A stretch of DNA of 64,000 nucleotides from Lepraria neglecta (taxonomy: Eukaryota > Ascomycota > Lecanoromycetes > Lecanorales > Stereocaulaceae): the NCBI GenBank assembly GCA_033220425.1, contig CM065652.1, positions 3,100,001 through 3,164,000 of the forward strand. The letters are read 5' to 3'. Below the pieces are notes generated by a model that made no database searches, was not told the origin of the DNA, and saw nothing but the letters and a program-made list of their open reading frames with translations. Position 1 is the stretch's first letter. Every line of letters starts with the position of its first letter. This document shows, in pieces, positions 11,311 to 23,503 of the stretch. The translations under genes were made by a program, and so were the position numbers.

Positions 11311-14063
11311 TCAAAGCCATCGCCCATCATCACCACCAATCCCACTTCCACCGCCCAAATCCAACTTCGGCATCTCCAATTTGGGCGGGGCGTCTTTCTT
11401 CTTGGGGCTTTTCTTAGGGCTAGGACTCTTGATGGACTCTTGTCTCGGTCCCTGCCTGACATCCTGATACAGCCATCCATCTTCCATAGCCGCACCCACC
11501 CACGTAGATAATGCCTCATGGACACAGCCGTAGAGTTTCTCCTTACAAGTTCGCAAGCTGATGCCCATGACTCTTTCGAATCCGCTGTCTTTGAGCTCTT
11601 GGCGGAGAGCGTTGCGTTCTTCAGTTGTGGGTAGAGAAGCTATTATGCCGTTGAGTAAGTCGATGTGTGCGGTGAGGTAATTTGTTGCGTCCCATTCCAC
11701 GCCGCCAATATAGGGCGCTGCCGGAACTGGGGGATGTTCACGGGGGAAATGCCTTTCGGTGTAGTTGCTGGGGCCGTCTGGCATTTGGGGGTAGGGAATG
11801 ATGTTGACGTGGTGCAGGAATATCCAAAAGACTTCTTTGACGACGCTGTCCATTTCTTTGAACCATACTCGATAAGGCCGCGGGTGGTATATTGAGGCTA
11901 TGAAACCGTGTGGTTGAGCCTCTTCTGCGGCTGCTGGGTCACGCAGATATGAGAGAATAATGGAAGCTCGACTTGTGAGATCAGGGGTTGGGGCGCTGCA
12001 CAGGTACGTGTGGAGAAGAGTGATGATGATGTTGCGAGTCGTAAACTCGCTTGGACCCTTGTTCTCTTTGTCGAAGAGCATGCCGAGCAAAGTAGGGAAC
12101 AGTGTAGAGTGGATACTGACTAGCTGATGATGTGCTGAGGATGTCGTAGATAAGGCTTTCAAGCAGAGGAGCGTTTCATGAAGCAAAGTGTCCTCGTGCT
12201 CGACTCTAGCAGAAAATGTCATCAGCAGCCCTTTCTCAGTATGGATGGTCGACGTACCTCCACTCCACTTTGATAATGCGATATAAAAGTTTCACGAGCT
12301 CAGCCATTCCACCTTGAGAAATGAATGCCTCTACCCAGCCCACGGTTTCATTTCTCAATAATTGGCGCAGTTTATGGATTTTCCCAACCTCGACCACCTC
12401 TGGCTTTTGTACCTTTTTGAGGTATGTAATGTAGTCTTCCGGTGTAGCAGGCTTGCTGGCTCTACTGAAGAACGAAGATCCTTGAGCGATGTCGACAGAC
12501 GCCAACGAAGTGGATGATATCGAAGGCGCCAAACCGCCCGACTTGGTCCTTTGATGAGAAGACGGGCGTTCGGACTTCTGCTTCTTCGAAGGCGATTGGT
12601 CACCTTTACTAAATGTGAAAGTCATACTTCTAGGTCGCGATTTCTTGGGCGAATCTATAGAAGCTGCTGCTTCAGTAGCTTCACCAGTGCTGCTCATGCT
12701 ATCATCTGCTGTCTGCGAGCGTTTTCCAGTGTTCGGCCTAGAAGGAGACTGCAACGACAGACCCTCTGTACTTGACTTTGATTCTGAACCAAACTTGTCT
12801 TTCTTAATAAAGTCTGCTTTTATGTTGGTATCCAAGGACCTCATTTTGTCGCGAGTGTTCTGTGGGACATTCCTTGCCTCCTGTGTACACTGTCAGCAAC
12901 GAATTCGTGCCTCCTATTAGCCTACTCACCAACAAGGATTCGAAAGCAGCTTCGATGGCATTGGCAACGAGCTCGGGAGCTGGAGGGTCCTGTATGGGCT
13001 CTTTGGGCAGTTCCTTGGATTTGCTATTGAAAGCTGCCACTGCCGCCATTACACGCGATCCTCGTATTCCCATCGCTAGGTCTGAGCTAGAAGACTCATC
13101 GCTGACCTTGCGATGGTCTACGCTTGGCCCTCGGCTCGCAGTCTTATTCTCGGAGAAAGGCTTCTGGGTTGTCGGCACATTTTCTGAGGCTTGGTGCGCT
13201 TGTTTGGATCTGTATGCTTGGCCTTTGTCCCGACTAGATCTTCGGAGGTTGGATACAGTCTCAGTAAAAGATGCTGGAGTGGGTCCAGACGTCAAGCATT
13301 CTGACTTCGGGCGAGGCTTCAATTCTCGCCTTCGCGACAATGTTGGCTGCTCAGAACCCTGAAAAATTCTTTGCTTCGACGGAGAGAAATCCCGAGGGGC
13401 GTACAATGCTACCTCTTCATGGACATCGAAGCGATCATTGAGAGGTACCTTGGTAGTAGTCGAGGGCTCCTGAAAAGCTTGGGTAGCAAATTGTGCCCAG
13501 ATGGGCGGAGGTGCCATTTCAGCAGAGTTGTGTGGTGTCTCATTCTCCTTCTCGTTTTGGCGACGCATAGCCTCTTCCTTAGCACTTTTTGTTGATGATC
13601 TTGGTCTTGAGAGCAAGGCGGAGAGGCTTGTGGAAGACTTCGACTTCTTCATCTGCTTCTCTTCCTGCGTTTCCGATTTCTGCTTGGAACCTCTCGCTTT
13701 CTCCTTGTCCATCACCGCCTTGAATGAGGTCGAGCGTGTCATTTTCTTGTTTTCCCCAGAGGCTTTGCTATTCTCCTTCTGTACGTCGACTGACTTCCTC
13801 GGTGACGCAGGGGTGGGGTTCCTGTTGCCGCTACCTTCACGGAGATGTTGCCGTGAACTGGGATGATCTGTTGGAAGCATTGGGTTCTGTAGCAACGTGT
13901 ATTCGTTCCGATTCTTATTCGTCTCATCCATGTCAACTTGGGCGTCCTTCGAGGACGGCTTGCGCTGATGGCTTTTGGGCATCATGGATTTGAGGACGGA
14001 TGATGTCGTTCTTTTGTGCTGATGCTTCGAAGGAGAAGCAACCGCTTGGGTTGTTGTCTCCAT
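11311..14063 (-). CDS. GBD/FH3 domain protein, Rid1-like (formin-type GTPase-binding)
   Basis: A Rho-type GTPase-binding protein related to the N-terminal half of formins. Three exons join in phase: 14063-12930, 12880-12258 and 12205-11311, giving 883 aa with introns of 49 and 52 bases. Residues 1-370 are basic, Ser/Lys-rich and probably disordered (KHQHKRTTSSVLKSMMPKSH near the start). The GBD begins around FESLLEARNVPQNTRDKMRS and continues after a Ser-rich insert with DYITYLKKVQKPEVVEVGKI and LLRNETVGWVEAFISQGGM. The FH3/armadillo part follows with HETLLCLKALSTTSS. There is no FH1 or FH2 domain, so it cannot nucleate actin itself. It resembles the fungal proteins annotated as GTPase-binding protein Rid1, and a role in polarity or septation is inferred from that. 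The tail is Lys/Pro/Gly-rich. Confidence 0.85.
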
Positions 14064-14913
14064 TGTGGTTATGTCTGCTACCCATTTGTATTAGAGCCTT
14101 AGTGTGCATGCAGTTGGATCAATTGTCATGTACCAAGCCGTCTTGGTTGCTCTCCACAGTACCGTGAACTCGTTCTCTTTCTCCCGTATCACGCTCACCC
14201 CATTCTCCTCGAATTGCTGAGGGCCAGTTGGAGTTTATCTTAGTCTTCTACAGCTTTCCAACGCAACATAAATCAGCCGTTAAGTTGTCATCAACATCAT
14301 GCTTCGAACTGCTATCGTCACTTCAATAATTTTCGAATCTTTGTTGATTTCGCATTTGTTGTCCGAGCAATAGTCCAGATTCGGTTAGCGTATTCTAGCG
14401 CCTCAGCCGAAAAGCCTCGGCCAAGACCAATTTTATTTACTACTGCATCAGCAATCATGTGACGTGAGAATCCTCTTGGATGTTCGTGATGATGACTTGA
14501 TGGCTTCCACCTAAAGAGAATTCTCCTCCGCATCTATTCATGGCCGCTTAGTAGAGAAGTGTCAAGCAGCTTCGCACGCTCATCCCAAGTCCTTTGTCCG
14601 GGTTCGAGAAGTTCCGGGAACGCCCAATACATTCTATATCGTCTTGTACAAGCCATAATTGGCGTTCCAAGGACCATTGCGTGGCCAATGCGGGGACATA
14701 ATTCTGGACCTAAGTCAGTGAACATCGCACATCTTGGAAGGTCACTATTTATTTCGGACTTTCATGACGTTTCCATTGTATCGGAAAAAGTCGCGACTCC
14801 AATTTAGCTTCTCTAAGCCAATTCCTACTTCTGCCGAGACGTTCTGGACCATTATCCTGGGATCCCCTCATTCTTCGTCCCCGCATGTATAGAAAGAGAT
14901 AGCATCCTTAAAA
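14064..14913. other. Intergenic with a possible small broken ORF
   Basis: This region separates two divergently transcribed genes. On the minus strand a frame runs 14725-14318 with a stop codon in the middle at about 14534. Both halves read as plausible protein (for example HPRGFSRHMIADAVVNKIG), so it may be a small remnant gene with a nonsense codon. No family is recognised. The rest holds the presumed divergent promoters. Confidence 0.35.
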
Positions 14914-16836
14914 ATGAACTGTCCGTCTCGGACCGACGAACCACCTGAACATGATGGCTACAATCAGAACCCTCCTTCATTAGCCGCGGATCTCACAACC
15001 AGACAAGACCTCAATGGCATTGTAAATCTAAGGACGGATCAAGATTTTGGCAAAGAGGCTGAAGATGCTCGTACAGAAGCGACAGAGGCACAAACTGAAG
15101 GCTCCAGTGAATTTCGGCGTCTTCCAGACAGCGCTGAGATGCCAGACGCAGATGATCAAAGTGGCAATGGCCACGGTCGGGCTCGTAACCCAATGAATAC
15201 GTCTCCACCCCCTTACAGCAGCAGTCGCTCCAGAGTGGGTCGTTCTCATCAATCCTCCTCAGAATCTGACAGCAACGACGCACGCGCTATTGCACCATCA
15301 GAAGACGACTCATTTGACCGGAGAAGCGGAAACTTTCAAAAAAGGATCCCCAGGCCGATCTGGACTATTGGAAGGATTCTGAACAAGTTTCTCAAGTTCG
15401 TTGGGCCTGGATTCTTGGTAGCAGTGGCCTACATCGACCCTGGCAACTACTCCACAGATGTCTCAGCTGGTGCTGCCACGCAATTCAAGCTACTCTTTAT
15501 TGTCCTGATGTCCAATTTCTTCGCCATTATCCTACAGTCATTAGCCATTCGTCTTGGAACGGTGACAGGTCTCAATCTGGCACAGCACTGCCGCGCACAT
15601 CTCCCTCGGTGGATGAACATTGTGCTATATCTTCTCGGGGAGGCTGCAATAATTGCCACCGACATCGCTGAGGTAAGCTTATTGGGTTTTACATGGAGTT
15701 TCCCCGACTGATCAATTTTGCAGGTCATTGGCTCAGCCATAGCGCTGAATTTGCTCTTCCCTAAACTTCCTTTGGTGGCAGGGTGTGCTATTACTGTCGT
15801 CGACGTGCTCATCATTCTCATTTTCTGGAGCCCTAGCGGTTCCTTAAAGCGTTTACGTTATTTTGAATTCTTTGTGGTGGCTCTTGTGTTGGGGGTGGTA
15901 ATCTGTTTTTGCGTTGAACTTTCTTTCATCCACGATCAAAAACATACTGCCGTGGGTGAGGTGCTGAAGGGATACATCCCGTCTTCTACTGTTGTGGATG
16001 GTCAAGGTTTATATCTCAGCTGTGGTATTCTCGGTGCTACCGTTATGCCTCATAGTCTGTATCTTGGTAGTGGCATGGTTCAGCCCAGACTCCGCGACTT
16101 CGACACCAAGGCAGGAAACACTGTTCCCGATATTACGGACAACAGCGACAAAGTTACATACAGACCTTCGCTTGCCGCCATTCGGTCGTGCATGTCCTAC
16201 TCCATCACAGAAGTCGGGCTTTCGCTCTCCGTATTTGCTCTGTTCGTCAACAGTGCCATTCTGATTGTCGCCGGTGCTTCGCTCACGTCGAGCTCTGCTG
16301 CCGAGACTGGCGGCCTTTTCGGTATTCACGATCTCCTTTCGAAGACTTTGGCTCCTGCTGCTGGAACGATCTTCGCTCTCGCCCTGCTTCTGTCCGGGAC
16401 ATCCGCTGGCATTGTTTGCACAATAGCGGGTCAGATCTTGAGCGAGGGTGCTTTGAATTGGAAGATCGCGCCTTGGCTGAGGAGATTCGCCACGCGGACT
16501 ATCAGCATCATACCTAGCATTATTATTGCTGGTGCAGTAGGCAAAGAGGGCCTTTCAGCAGCACTGAACGCCACCCAGGTCGCCCTCAGCATTGCTCTCC
16601 CATTTATATCTGCACCGCTAATCTATTTCACCTGCCGCAACAAGTACATGGTCGTGGGTGGTGTGGACCGTGTGGCAAGAGAGGACGTGGACGGCGAGCT
16701 CGAATTGGACGAAGAGACGGAGCCGATTAAGATGAGGAACGCCTGGGCGCTTTCGGTCCTCGCTGTTCTAATTTGGCTGGTTATTGCCATCATGAATGTG
16801 GCGTTGTTGGTACTTTTGGGGCTGGGAAAAGCATGA
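14914..16836 (+). CDS. NRAMP-family divalent metal transporter (Smf type)
   Basis: A membrane transporter for Mn2+ or other divalent metals, driven by protons, at the plasma membrane or an endosomal or vacuolar membrane. Two exons, 14914-15672 and 15724-16836, join at phase 0 across a 51-base intron with a clear GTAAGC donor and TGCAG acceptor, giving 623 aa. The first 140 or so residues are hydrophilic, Ser/Asp/Glu-rich and cytosolic. The NRAMP core then starts with the metal-binding DPGN motif in TM1 (residues 175-178, GFLVAVAYIDPGNYSTDV) and the MPH motif in TM6 (residues 361-363, MPHSLYLGSGMVQPR). About eleven hydrophobic segments follow the family pattern. Which of the yeast Smf1, Smf2 and Smf3 branches it belongs to cannot be told by eye. 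Confidence 0.95.
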
Positions 16837-17162
16837 AAGCACGTACAGCGTTGGAGCAACGAACTATACCATTGGGTCGGGCTTGGGTGGCTTCATTAAC
16901 AGGCATTGGACTAGTCTGTACATGACTGGAAGCGTTAATCACTCTATATCGGCATTCCGTAAGAAGTACTTCGGAAAGCATTTAGCACTATCCCTGCTTT
17001 AAAGAGACTGAGCTCTCATGGAGAAAAAATCATCAAGTTTTCGGGAAGGCCGGCCTGAACGCCAGATAGTCTTCCTTGGGGAGTCTGCTAGACAACATCG
17101 CCCATGCTAGAACCCTCGGCCTTCGACGGTCTGAGCCTCTTTGACCATAGGTCCATTCACGT
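16837..17162. other. Short convergent intergenic region
   Basis: The region lies between the 3' ends of the metal transporter (+) and vps60 (-). No gene was seen; it should contain both 3' UTRs. Confidence 0.5.
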
Positions 17163-17949
17163 TCACCACAGCACCAGCACCTTATGCATATCACGATTCC
17201 CATATCCCCTAAAACGCCAATCAATGCCCTGCAATTGTGATTTGAAACCCTGCTCTTCATCCAGCCGCCTCCTTAACCTTCCCCCCTCCGGCGGCTCATC
17301 AACAAAACTCGGCACCTCATCCTGCAAAAATCCCGGGATCTCCCCCTGCCCCTGTGCCACCCCAAACCCCCCTCCATCTCCGCCTCCTCCCCCAAAGCCT
17401 CCAACTCCGCATCCAGCTCCGCCTCATCCACATCCTCAGGAACATCATAACTCCGACTCATCGACTCCTGTATATCATTCCCCACCTCCATCAAATCCTG
17501 CATCTCATCCTGCATTCTTTCAATCTTATCAATATCCACCTTCCCATACTGTTTGCGCAGGGTTTTATTCGTATCTTTCATCACGTCGACGGTCGTCATG
17601 ACATTCTTTAGATTGTCGGTCATCATGGTTGCTTGCTCCATGTTCCAGCTCTGTTGTTGGAGTTGGTCGCGCTGCCCTTCGTACATTTTTCGCCGTTGCA
17701 GGATCTTGAGGGCTTTTTGTTTTAGAGCGGTTTTGCTGGGGCCGTCGCGCATTTTGGACATGCGTTGTTGGTAGGTTGTTAGTTCGGCGTTTAGTTTGGC
17801 GAGTTTGACGTCTATGCCTTCGACGTGGGTGTCTGTCTGGGTGGGGTGTTAGTTTGGAGCTGGTGGGAGGAGGGGGGACGAACGTTGGAGATGGCGGAGG
17901 AGAGGGTGGGTTTTGGGCCAGTCTGTTTGGCGCCAAAGAGGCGATTCAT
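17163..17949 (-). CDS. vps60: ESCRT-III associated protein Vps60/CHMP5, with a frame break near the C-terminus
   Basis: A Snf7-family coiled-coil protein that helps ESCRT-III and Vps4 in endosomal sorting. Exon 1 (17949-17884) encodes MNRLFGAKQTGPKPTLSSAI, the Vps60-type start. A 47-base intron follows (donor GTTCGT), then the main exon from 17836. The core shows KMRDGPSKTALKQKALKILQ, RRKMYEGQRDQL and SRSYDVPEDVDEAELDAELE, all typical of CHMP5. After EAEMEGG the frame runs into an unrelated tail stopping at 17273. A frame one base away carries the expected GEIPGFLQDEVPSFVDEPPE. The switch lies at a run of six C (plus strand 17367-17372), so either one base is missing in the assembly or the gene has a real frameshift. 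The coordinates given run to the stop of the conserved frame at 17163. Confidence 0.85.
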
Positions 17950-18962
17950 GATGGGCGAGTTTTGGCTTTAAGCAAGGTTGGATTTGAGGGGTGTGGTATC
18001 ACTTTTACGTAGTCTCAAAGAGTATGGGAATTATTGAGAAGTGTATGCCTGACGTAGAAAGCTCGGGCCAGTTGATCACCGGGAGTTGCCGTCTGGTGGG
18101 AGATCCTCCAAGGCTGAAAAGGCCATTACGAGGACAACGTTTTAGCCAAAGCCTCTAATTTTGAGACACCAATCTCTCTCATCATTGAGAGAGATATTGC
18201 TGACAAGTCTTACTGTACACACGCAACCCCAGAGCGGACCCTTGCTCCAGGTTGCGGCTGGCGGGTATTAAAAAGGGGGCAAAACGTGGCAGCAGGGGGG
18301 TAAATATGACAGCACCACTAAAGCGAAACATTTGCACCCTTTTCCCTCTGGTTTGTAAAACGTTATGAAAACATTCCCCCTTGAGTAGTCAATTTCACAC
18401 GATAAATAGATGTAGCACACTTGTAGGAAGGGGAAACGACCATACCTGATCTTGCCGTGCCAAAATAGATCTTAGCGTGCCGGACGCCGGCTACCAACCT
18501 CGAAATCTATCTGACAGAGCTCCACTAATAACCACCCATTGTACAACCCGGAGTGTTTGAGTGCCTTCGACCACATCAAGTGCATATAGAAACGCACAAT
18601 TCTGTCCGCATGATACCCTGCTTTGCAAATCAGCTCATTGCGACCCAACAAAACTCCCGAAAGAGTCGCCGAAGCAAGCCGACAGTCGACTCGACTTTAC
18701 CTAGCTACAACGGACCCTGCGCGGCGATATCTGGCTTTTCCATTCTGGAGCATGGAGCATTGATCTGGTTCTGGACATCGCCGAGATACACGTGCGAGTG
18801 TGGACGACCTTTTCGACTGACAACAGCTTCATCGGCGGACTGTTTATTATATCGGAACCACTCGCATGACTATATCCAGCAGGCCTCCCCTCTGTACCAT
18901 CAAAGTCGATTGCATCTATCCGCCACCAATTCATCCTGGAGTCTCCTGTAACATAGGTCACA
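17950..18962. other. Divergent intergenic region between vps60 and the SAPS gene
   Basis: About 1 kb that should hold both promoters. A plus-strand ORF at 18553-18951 shows no domain and is probably chance. A run of A and G tracts lies around 18260-18370. No repeat or RNA gene was seen. Confidence 0.5.
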
Positions 18963-21900
18963 ATGTTCTGGCGGTTCGGAGGATATGCGAACATATCCAC
19001 GCTTAATAGCATACTCGAGAAACCCGATGTCACCCTCGAAGAAGTCCTCGACGAATCCGACCTAATACAAGAATTGAAACAATCGAACTCAAAGCTGATC
19101 GAGTTCCTTAGAGATGAGAATGTGCTCAGGCGATTACTGGAACTGGTCACCGTTCCACAAGCCCCTAGACCCGAAGATGATGGCGAAGAGGAGGATAGCG
19201 ATGAGGGCGACATACAAGCGAAGTCATTGAGCCCCTTCAGAAGAAGTAAGAAAGAGAAGTCGAAACGGCAGGAAGAGATAGAAGAATGGGAGAAAGCGGA
19301 AAAGGCCAGGGGGCAGAAAGCATATACAGCATGCGAGGTTCTGTCGTCGGAGACATGGTCAATACTGGAGTCCTTCATGGAGAATCAACAATTGCTACGG
19401 ACGTTCTGGGACTTTCTGAAGCGAGAAGCGCCTTTAGATTCTACCGAGGCTGGATACTTTACAAAGATCAATGAAACTCTGCTGGATAAGAAGACGGAGG
19501 AGATGATGCATTTTCTCCAATCCTTGGACGGAATCATACCGACGATGCTGAATCACATCGATTGTGCGGCAATCATGGATCTTTTGTTGAAGATAATAAG
19601 CATGGAGAAAAGTGAAGGCGGCGTGGGCGTTGTTGATGTAAGCCACGCCCTACTCTGTCACTTGATTCTGGTAGGATTGCTAACGCGGATTACAGTGGTT
19701 ACAAAGCCAAGACCTCATGCCTCGATTATTCGCGTTCCTAGAAAAGGACAATGCCCCAGGGACCCAAACATCTGCAGGCGACTTCATCAAAGCCATTGTT
19801 ACTATCTCGGCCAATGCCTCCCAAAATGAACAATCTTGTATAGGACCCAACAATTTGACTAGGCAACTTGTCTCCGAAGCTTGTATCGAAACCCTGCTGT
19901 CTAACATGCTGAGAGGTGGTAATCCTTTGACTGTTGGTGTCGGTATGATCATTGAGGTCATCAGGAAGAACAATTCAGACTACGACCCCGATGTTGGAGC
20001 TGGTCCGGACTCCATTCCCTCAAGTAATGATCCAATATACCTGGGAACTCTGCTACGATGCTTCGCTAAGCGCGTGCCCGACTTCATGGGACTGCTTCTA
20101 AGTCCTACCCACGCCATCGCCGACGGTAACAGTCAAATCACGATCAAGAGGAAAGAGCTGGGAGTCGCCTTTGGCAATAAGATTGAGCCTTTGGGCTTTG
20201 ATCGCTTCAAGACCTGCGAGTTGATGGCAGAACTTCTACACTGCAGTAATATGGGATTGCTCAATGAGCGTGGGAGCGAGGCTTTCGTGCGGCAGAGAGA
20301 CGAGGAAAGGGAAAAATTAAGGGCTGAAGGCGCTCTGACGACGAAGCTTCCTTCATCAGCCGTTACGGAATTCTCAGAGGATAGCACCAACTTTGCCAAT
20401 GGAGTCTCCCCTCTAGGCTTGAACACCGGTTCGGAAGAGACCCGAAAGCTGGAAGTCCAAAACAATGCTGAGGATGATGGTTTCGAGGATGTCGGCAATT
20501 CCGCAGATCTGGCAGAAGACATCAAGGACGACTTTGACGAGGCGGACGAGAAGTCAGCCTTCGAGCGAGAGCCAGAGGACGAGCTGACACCAATGCCCAG
20601 CCTACACAAGCCAGTGAAGCCCCGATTAGATCTCGATGAGGACTTTGTTGACGAACCCCTTACCTCCCCAAGACTCGAAGCTGTGGATGAGAAAGAGGCA
20701 GAGATGCCCGAAGCAGAAATGCCCGAGCCCCTATCGCCAAAGCGTGAACCTGAGCCCGCATCACCTACATCTGGTGTGACGTCGGCAGTCAAAGATCTTG
20801 CAGTCAATCAAGACACTACGATGGCAGACCATGAGGCGCATGAGACCTTTACATCGCCAGAAACTACGGAGATAATCCCGGAGCAGCCAGCGAGTCAAAC
20901 GCCAACCACACCTCACATCAACACAGACGCACCGCCCTTGCCCCACCGAGAAAGGCCCCTAGATCCCATGACGCCAGACACGCCAGAGGCAGAGCACACT
21001 CAAGGCCTCTCCCCACATCCAGACGACAAGCCAGCACCTCTCTTCGCAAGTCGCTCACACCTACCCCCACAATTTGATGACATTCCACACCAAACAGAAG
21101 ACGAAGTGGGCGCTGGCCATAGCCAAGAAACTATCGATACCACGCTGGGCCAAGAAGGAGACAGTGACCGTTCCGTGCTGATGAGTGGTGGCGATCAGAG
21201 CTTTGCGAATCATTTCGATTACGATATCGACGGTCAACCAGTGGTTGGCGATTTCTTAAAGATGATGTTTGTGGATCACCATGTAGTACCTACCATTCTG
21301 GTAAGCAACCCCTAACCCTCATGCTTTCGAGCATTGCTGACTGGGCCTTCTTTGAAGGAGTTTTTCTTTCGATTCCCCTGGAATAACTTCCTTCATAATG
21401 TAGTATATGATGTTGTACAGCAGGTATTTAACGGCCCCATGGATAGAGGTTTCAACAGGACTCTTGCTATCGATCTTTTCCAAACCGGACGCATTACAGA
21501 GCGAATAGTGGAGGGCCAAGCACAAAGCGACGAGGCACAGGCGAAGAACAATATGAGATTGGGATACATGGGACACCTTACACTTGTCGCCGAGGAAGTG
21601 GTCAAGTTCAGTGATAGACATCCGCCAGAGCTACTATCGCAAGTGGTACTGGATAAAGTGACGAGTACGCAGTGGAGCGAGTATGTGGAGAATACCCTTT
21701 CGGAAACAAGAGAAAGAGATAATGCTATACTGGGAGGTGTGAGGCCAGATATGTCCCTGGGACCACGGCAAGCCGTATTGAACGCTGTCAACGCAGCTCA
21801 TGGCTTTGGCACAGGTGCATCATCTGCTCTGGCGAATGCTGGCCTCAATGGCAACCCCGGCCTTGACTCGATGGACCTCGCCAGCAACGGCAGCGGCACA

Positions 21901-22869
21901 TCGAATGGTGCTTTTGGTATAAGTAGCGGTGGTTCGCTGCTTAGTGGTTTCGGTAGCTCGAGCGACGAGGAGGACGAGGAGATGGAGGAGCTCGAGGAGG
22001 GAGCCAGTCAAGATCCGGTGGGTAATCTCTCTTTCGAGACTTTCGCGGACATCGCTATGAACGATCGATAGCATACGCCAAGCACCAGCACCAACACAAG
22101 CATCAACTTCTTGGACAATGAAGGCATGGAGCTCATGGGATTGGTGGACAAGGGCAGTCAGCGACATTTGAGAGTGTGCTTGAGGGCTTTGAGACGTCTA
22201 TACAGCTTCACATCTAAGCTCTCGAGGCATCATCAAGCCCTCTTCTCATGCATCTGCGCCTGTCTCTGCCTTTGTCCACCCTCCTTAGAGCTTCATCCTC
22301 CATCAACGATATTCTAGTTTTTCCTCCAAATCCCCATGCTTCACCTTACCCTCCTATGTGGCAACTCCTTTGCTCCCTCTCAATCCCAACATACACGAAA
22401 CGCTAACATTCATCTCTTACAGTTCCTCCCAAACCACCCAACCCTCAACATAACACCTTCACCACCAACCGACCCTCCACCCGCTCCACCCCCTCTCAAC
22501 CTCCCTCCCAGCCGAGCCCGCCGCCAACTAGCCGCCCGCCTCGCCCTGCACAGCCAGCAAAAAACTGAGTCTGAATCCGAACCCAACGAACAATCTAGCA
22601 GCCCCCGCGCCGACGACCACTCCGACGAAGATGGAGACGACGATGGCCCCTTACACTTTGGCGAACCTTTGCATCAAAGTTTGAAGAGAAGTGCGGAGGA
22701 CAGTCTGAGTGTTAGTAGCAGGAGTCCACCAGTTCAAGTGCATAGGCAGCTGGACTTGGATGATTTCGCTAATAGTCCGGCCGCGGATGCTGAGGATGTG
22801 CATTCAAGTGAGGATGGGGAGGCGGGGGAAGAGGGGCATGATATTGAGATGAGGGTTGCGTTGGGGTAG
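18963..22869 (+). CDS. SAPS-domain protein, Sit4/PP6 phosphatase-associated subunit
   Basis: A regulatory subunit of the Sit4/PP6-type protein phosphatase (SAP155/SAP190 in yeast, Ekc1 in fission yeast), acting in cell cycle and nutrient signalling. It begins MFWRFGGYANISTLNSILEK, the canonical SAPS start. Exons 18963-19637, 19696-21300 and 21358 onward join at phase 0. Landmarks are LLELVTVPQAP, GVVDWLQSQDLMPRLFAFLE across intron 1, TCELMAELLHCSNMGLLNE, an acidic Pro/Glu-rich insert of about 250 residues, then DFLKMMFVDHHVVPTIL and EFFFRFPWNNFLHNVVYDVV across intron 2. Exon 3 can end at a stop at 22071. However, a later in-frame exon from 22423, after a strong branch site and acceptor (GCTAAC..CTCTTACAG), encodes PPLNLPPSRARRQLAARLAL. 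That motif is typical of fungal SAPS C-termini, so I extend the gene to 22869. The donor of that last intron is not resolved. Confidence 0.88.
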
Positions 22870-23503
22870 TGAGCTTGCCTGCTCGTGTATAAGTGTAGAC
22901 AGGGAGAAGGGAAGACGGATGGGGGGGAGTGTGGTATATGTATGATAGTGAGAGAGAGATTTTCTTTACTTCGCTGTTGTTATGTTACATAACCAATTTT
23001 TGTCTCTCTCAGATCAACTCAGTGGAGATAGAGCTGCTCCAGTGAAGATGAGGGAAGTTGCATTGTGTAAGTACCATACATGCTATCAAATCCGGATACC
23101 TATCCCATCCACTTGAGTCAATACTCAAATCCCACCCCAAACTCCATATCATCAGCACTCTCTCCCCCCTCCCCTATCGCCAGAACTACAATGAACCCGA
23201 TCACTTCCCTCCACCCTCTAATCACTATCCTCCTTCTTTACATCCTTCTTCTCCCCCTCAACAGAGACAACCAAAATCTCCCTCGTCGTCTCAACATAAA
23301 CAATCCTCGTCCCCCCCCCTCCCTCAAGTTCCTCAACTGTCCTACACCATCATGTCATTAGCACATCCTTTCCCAAAAATATATCCATCACTCGTTCCAA
23401 GTCCAAGAATAAGTGACAAGTCTTCTTCCCCCAGAAAATGTCTTACAACGGTAAATCACCCAAATAGCCACACAAAAAATCAAAAAGCGACACACTCACC
23501 CGC
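22870..23503. other. Intergenic, pyrimidine-rich
   Basis: The 3' flank of the SAPS gene. The plus strand from about 23100 to 23540 is strongly C/T-rich, which opens chance ORFs (23058-23924, 23080-23361) encoding Pro/Ser/His-rich nonsense. No gene is called. Confidence 0.45.

Noticed and set aside
18701-19378. Minus-strand Ser-rich ORF opposite the SAPS gene start
   Set aside because: It is the reverse shadow of the well-supported SAPS exon 1.
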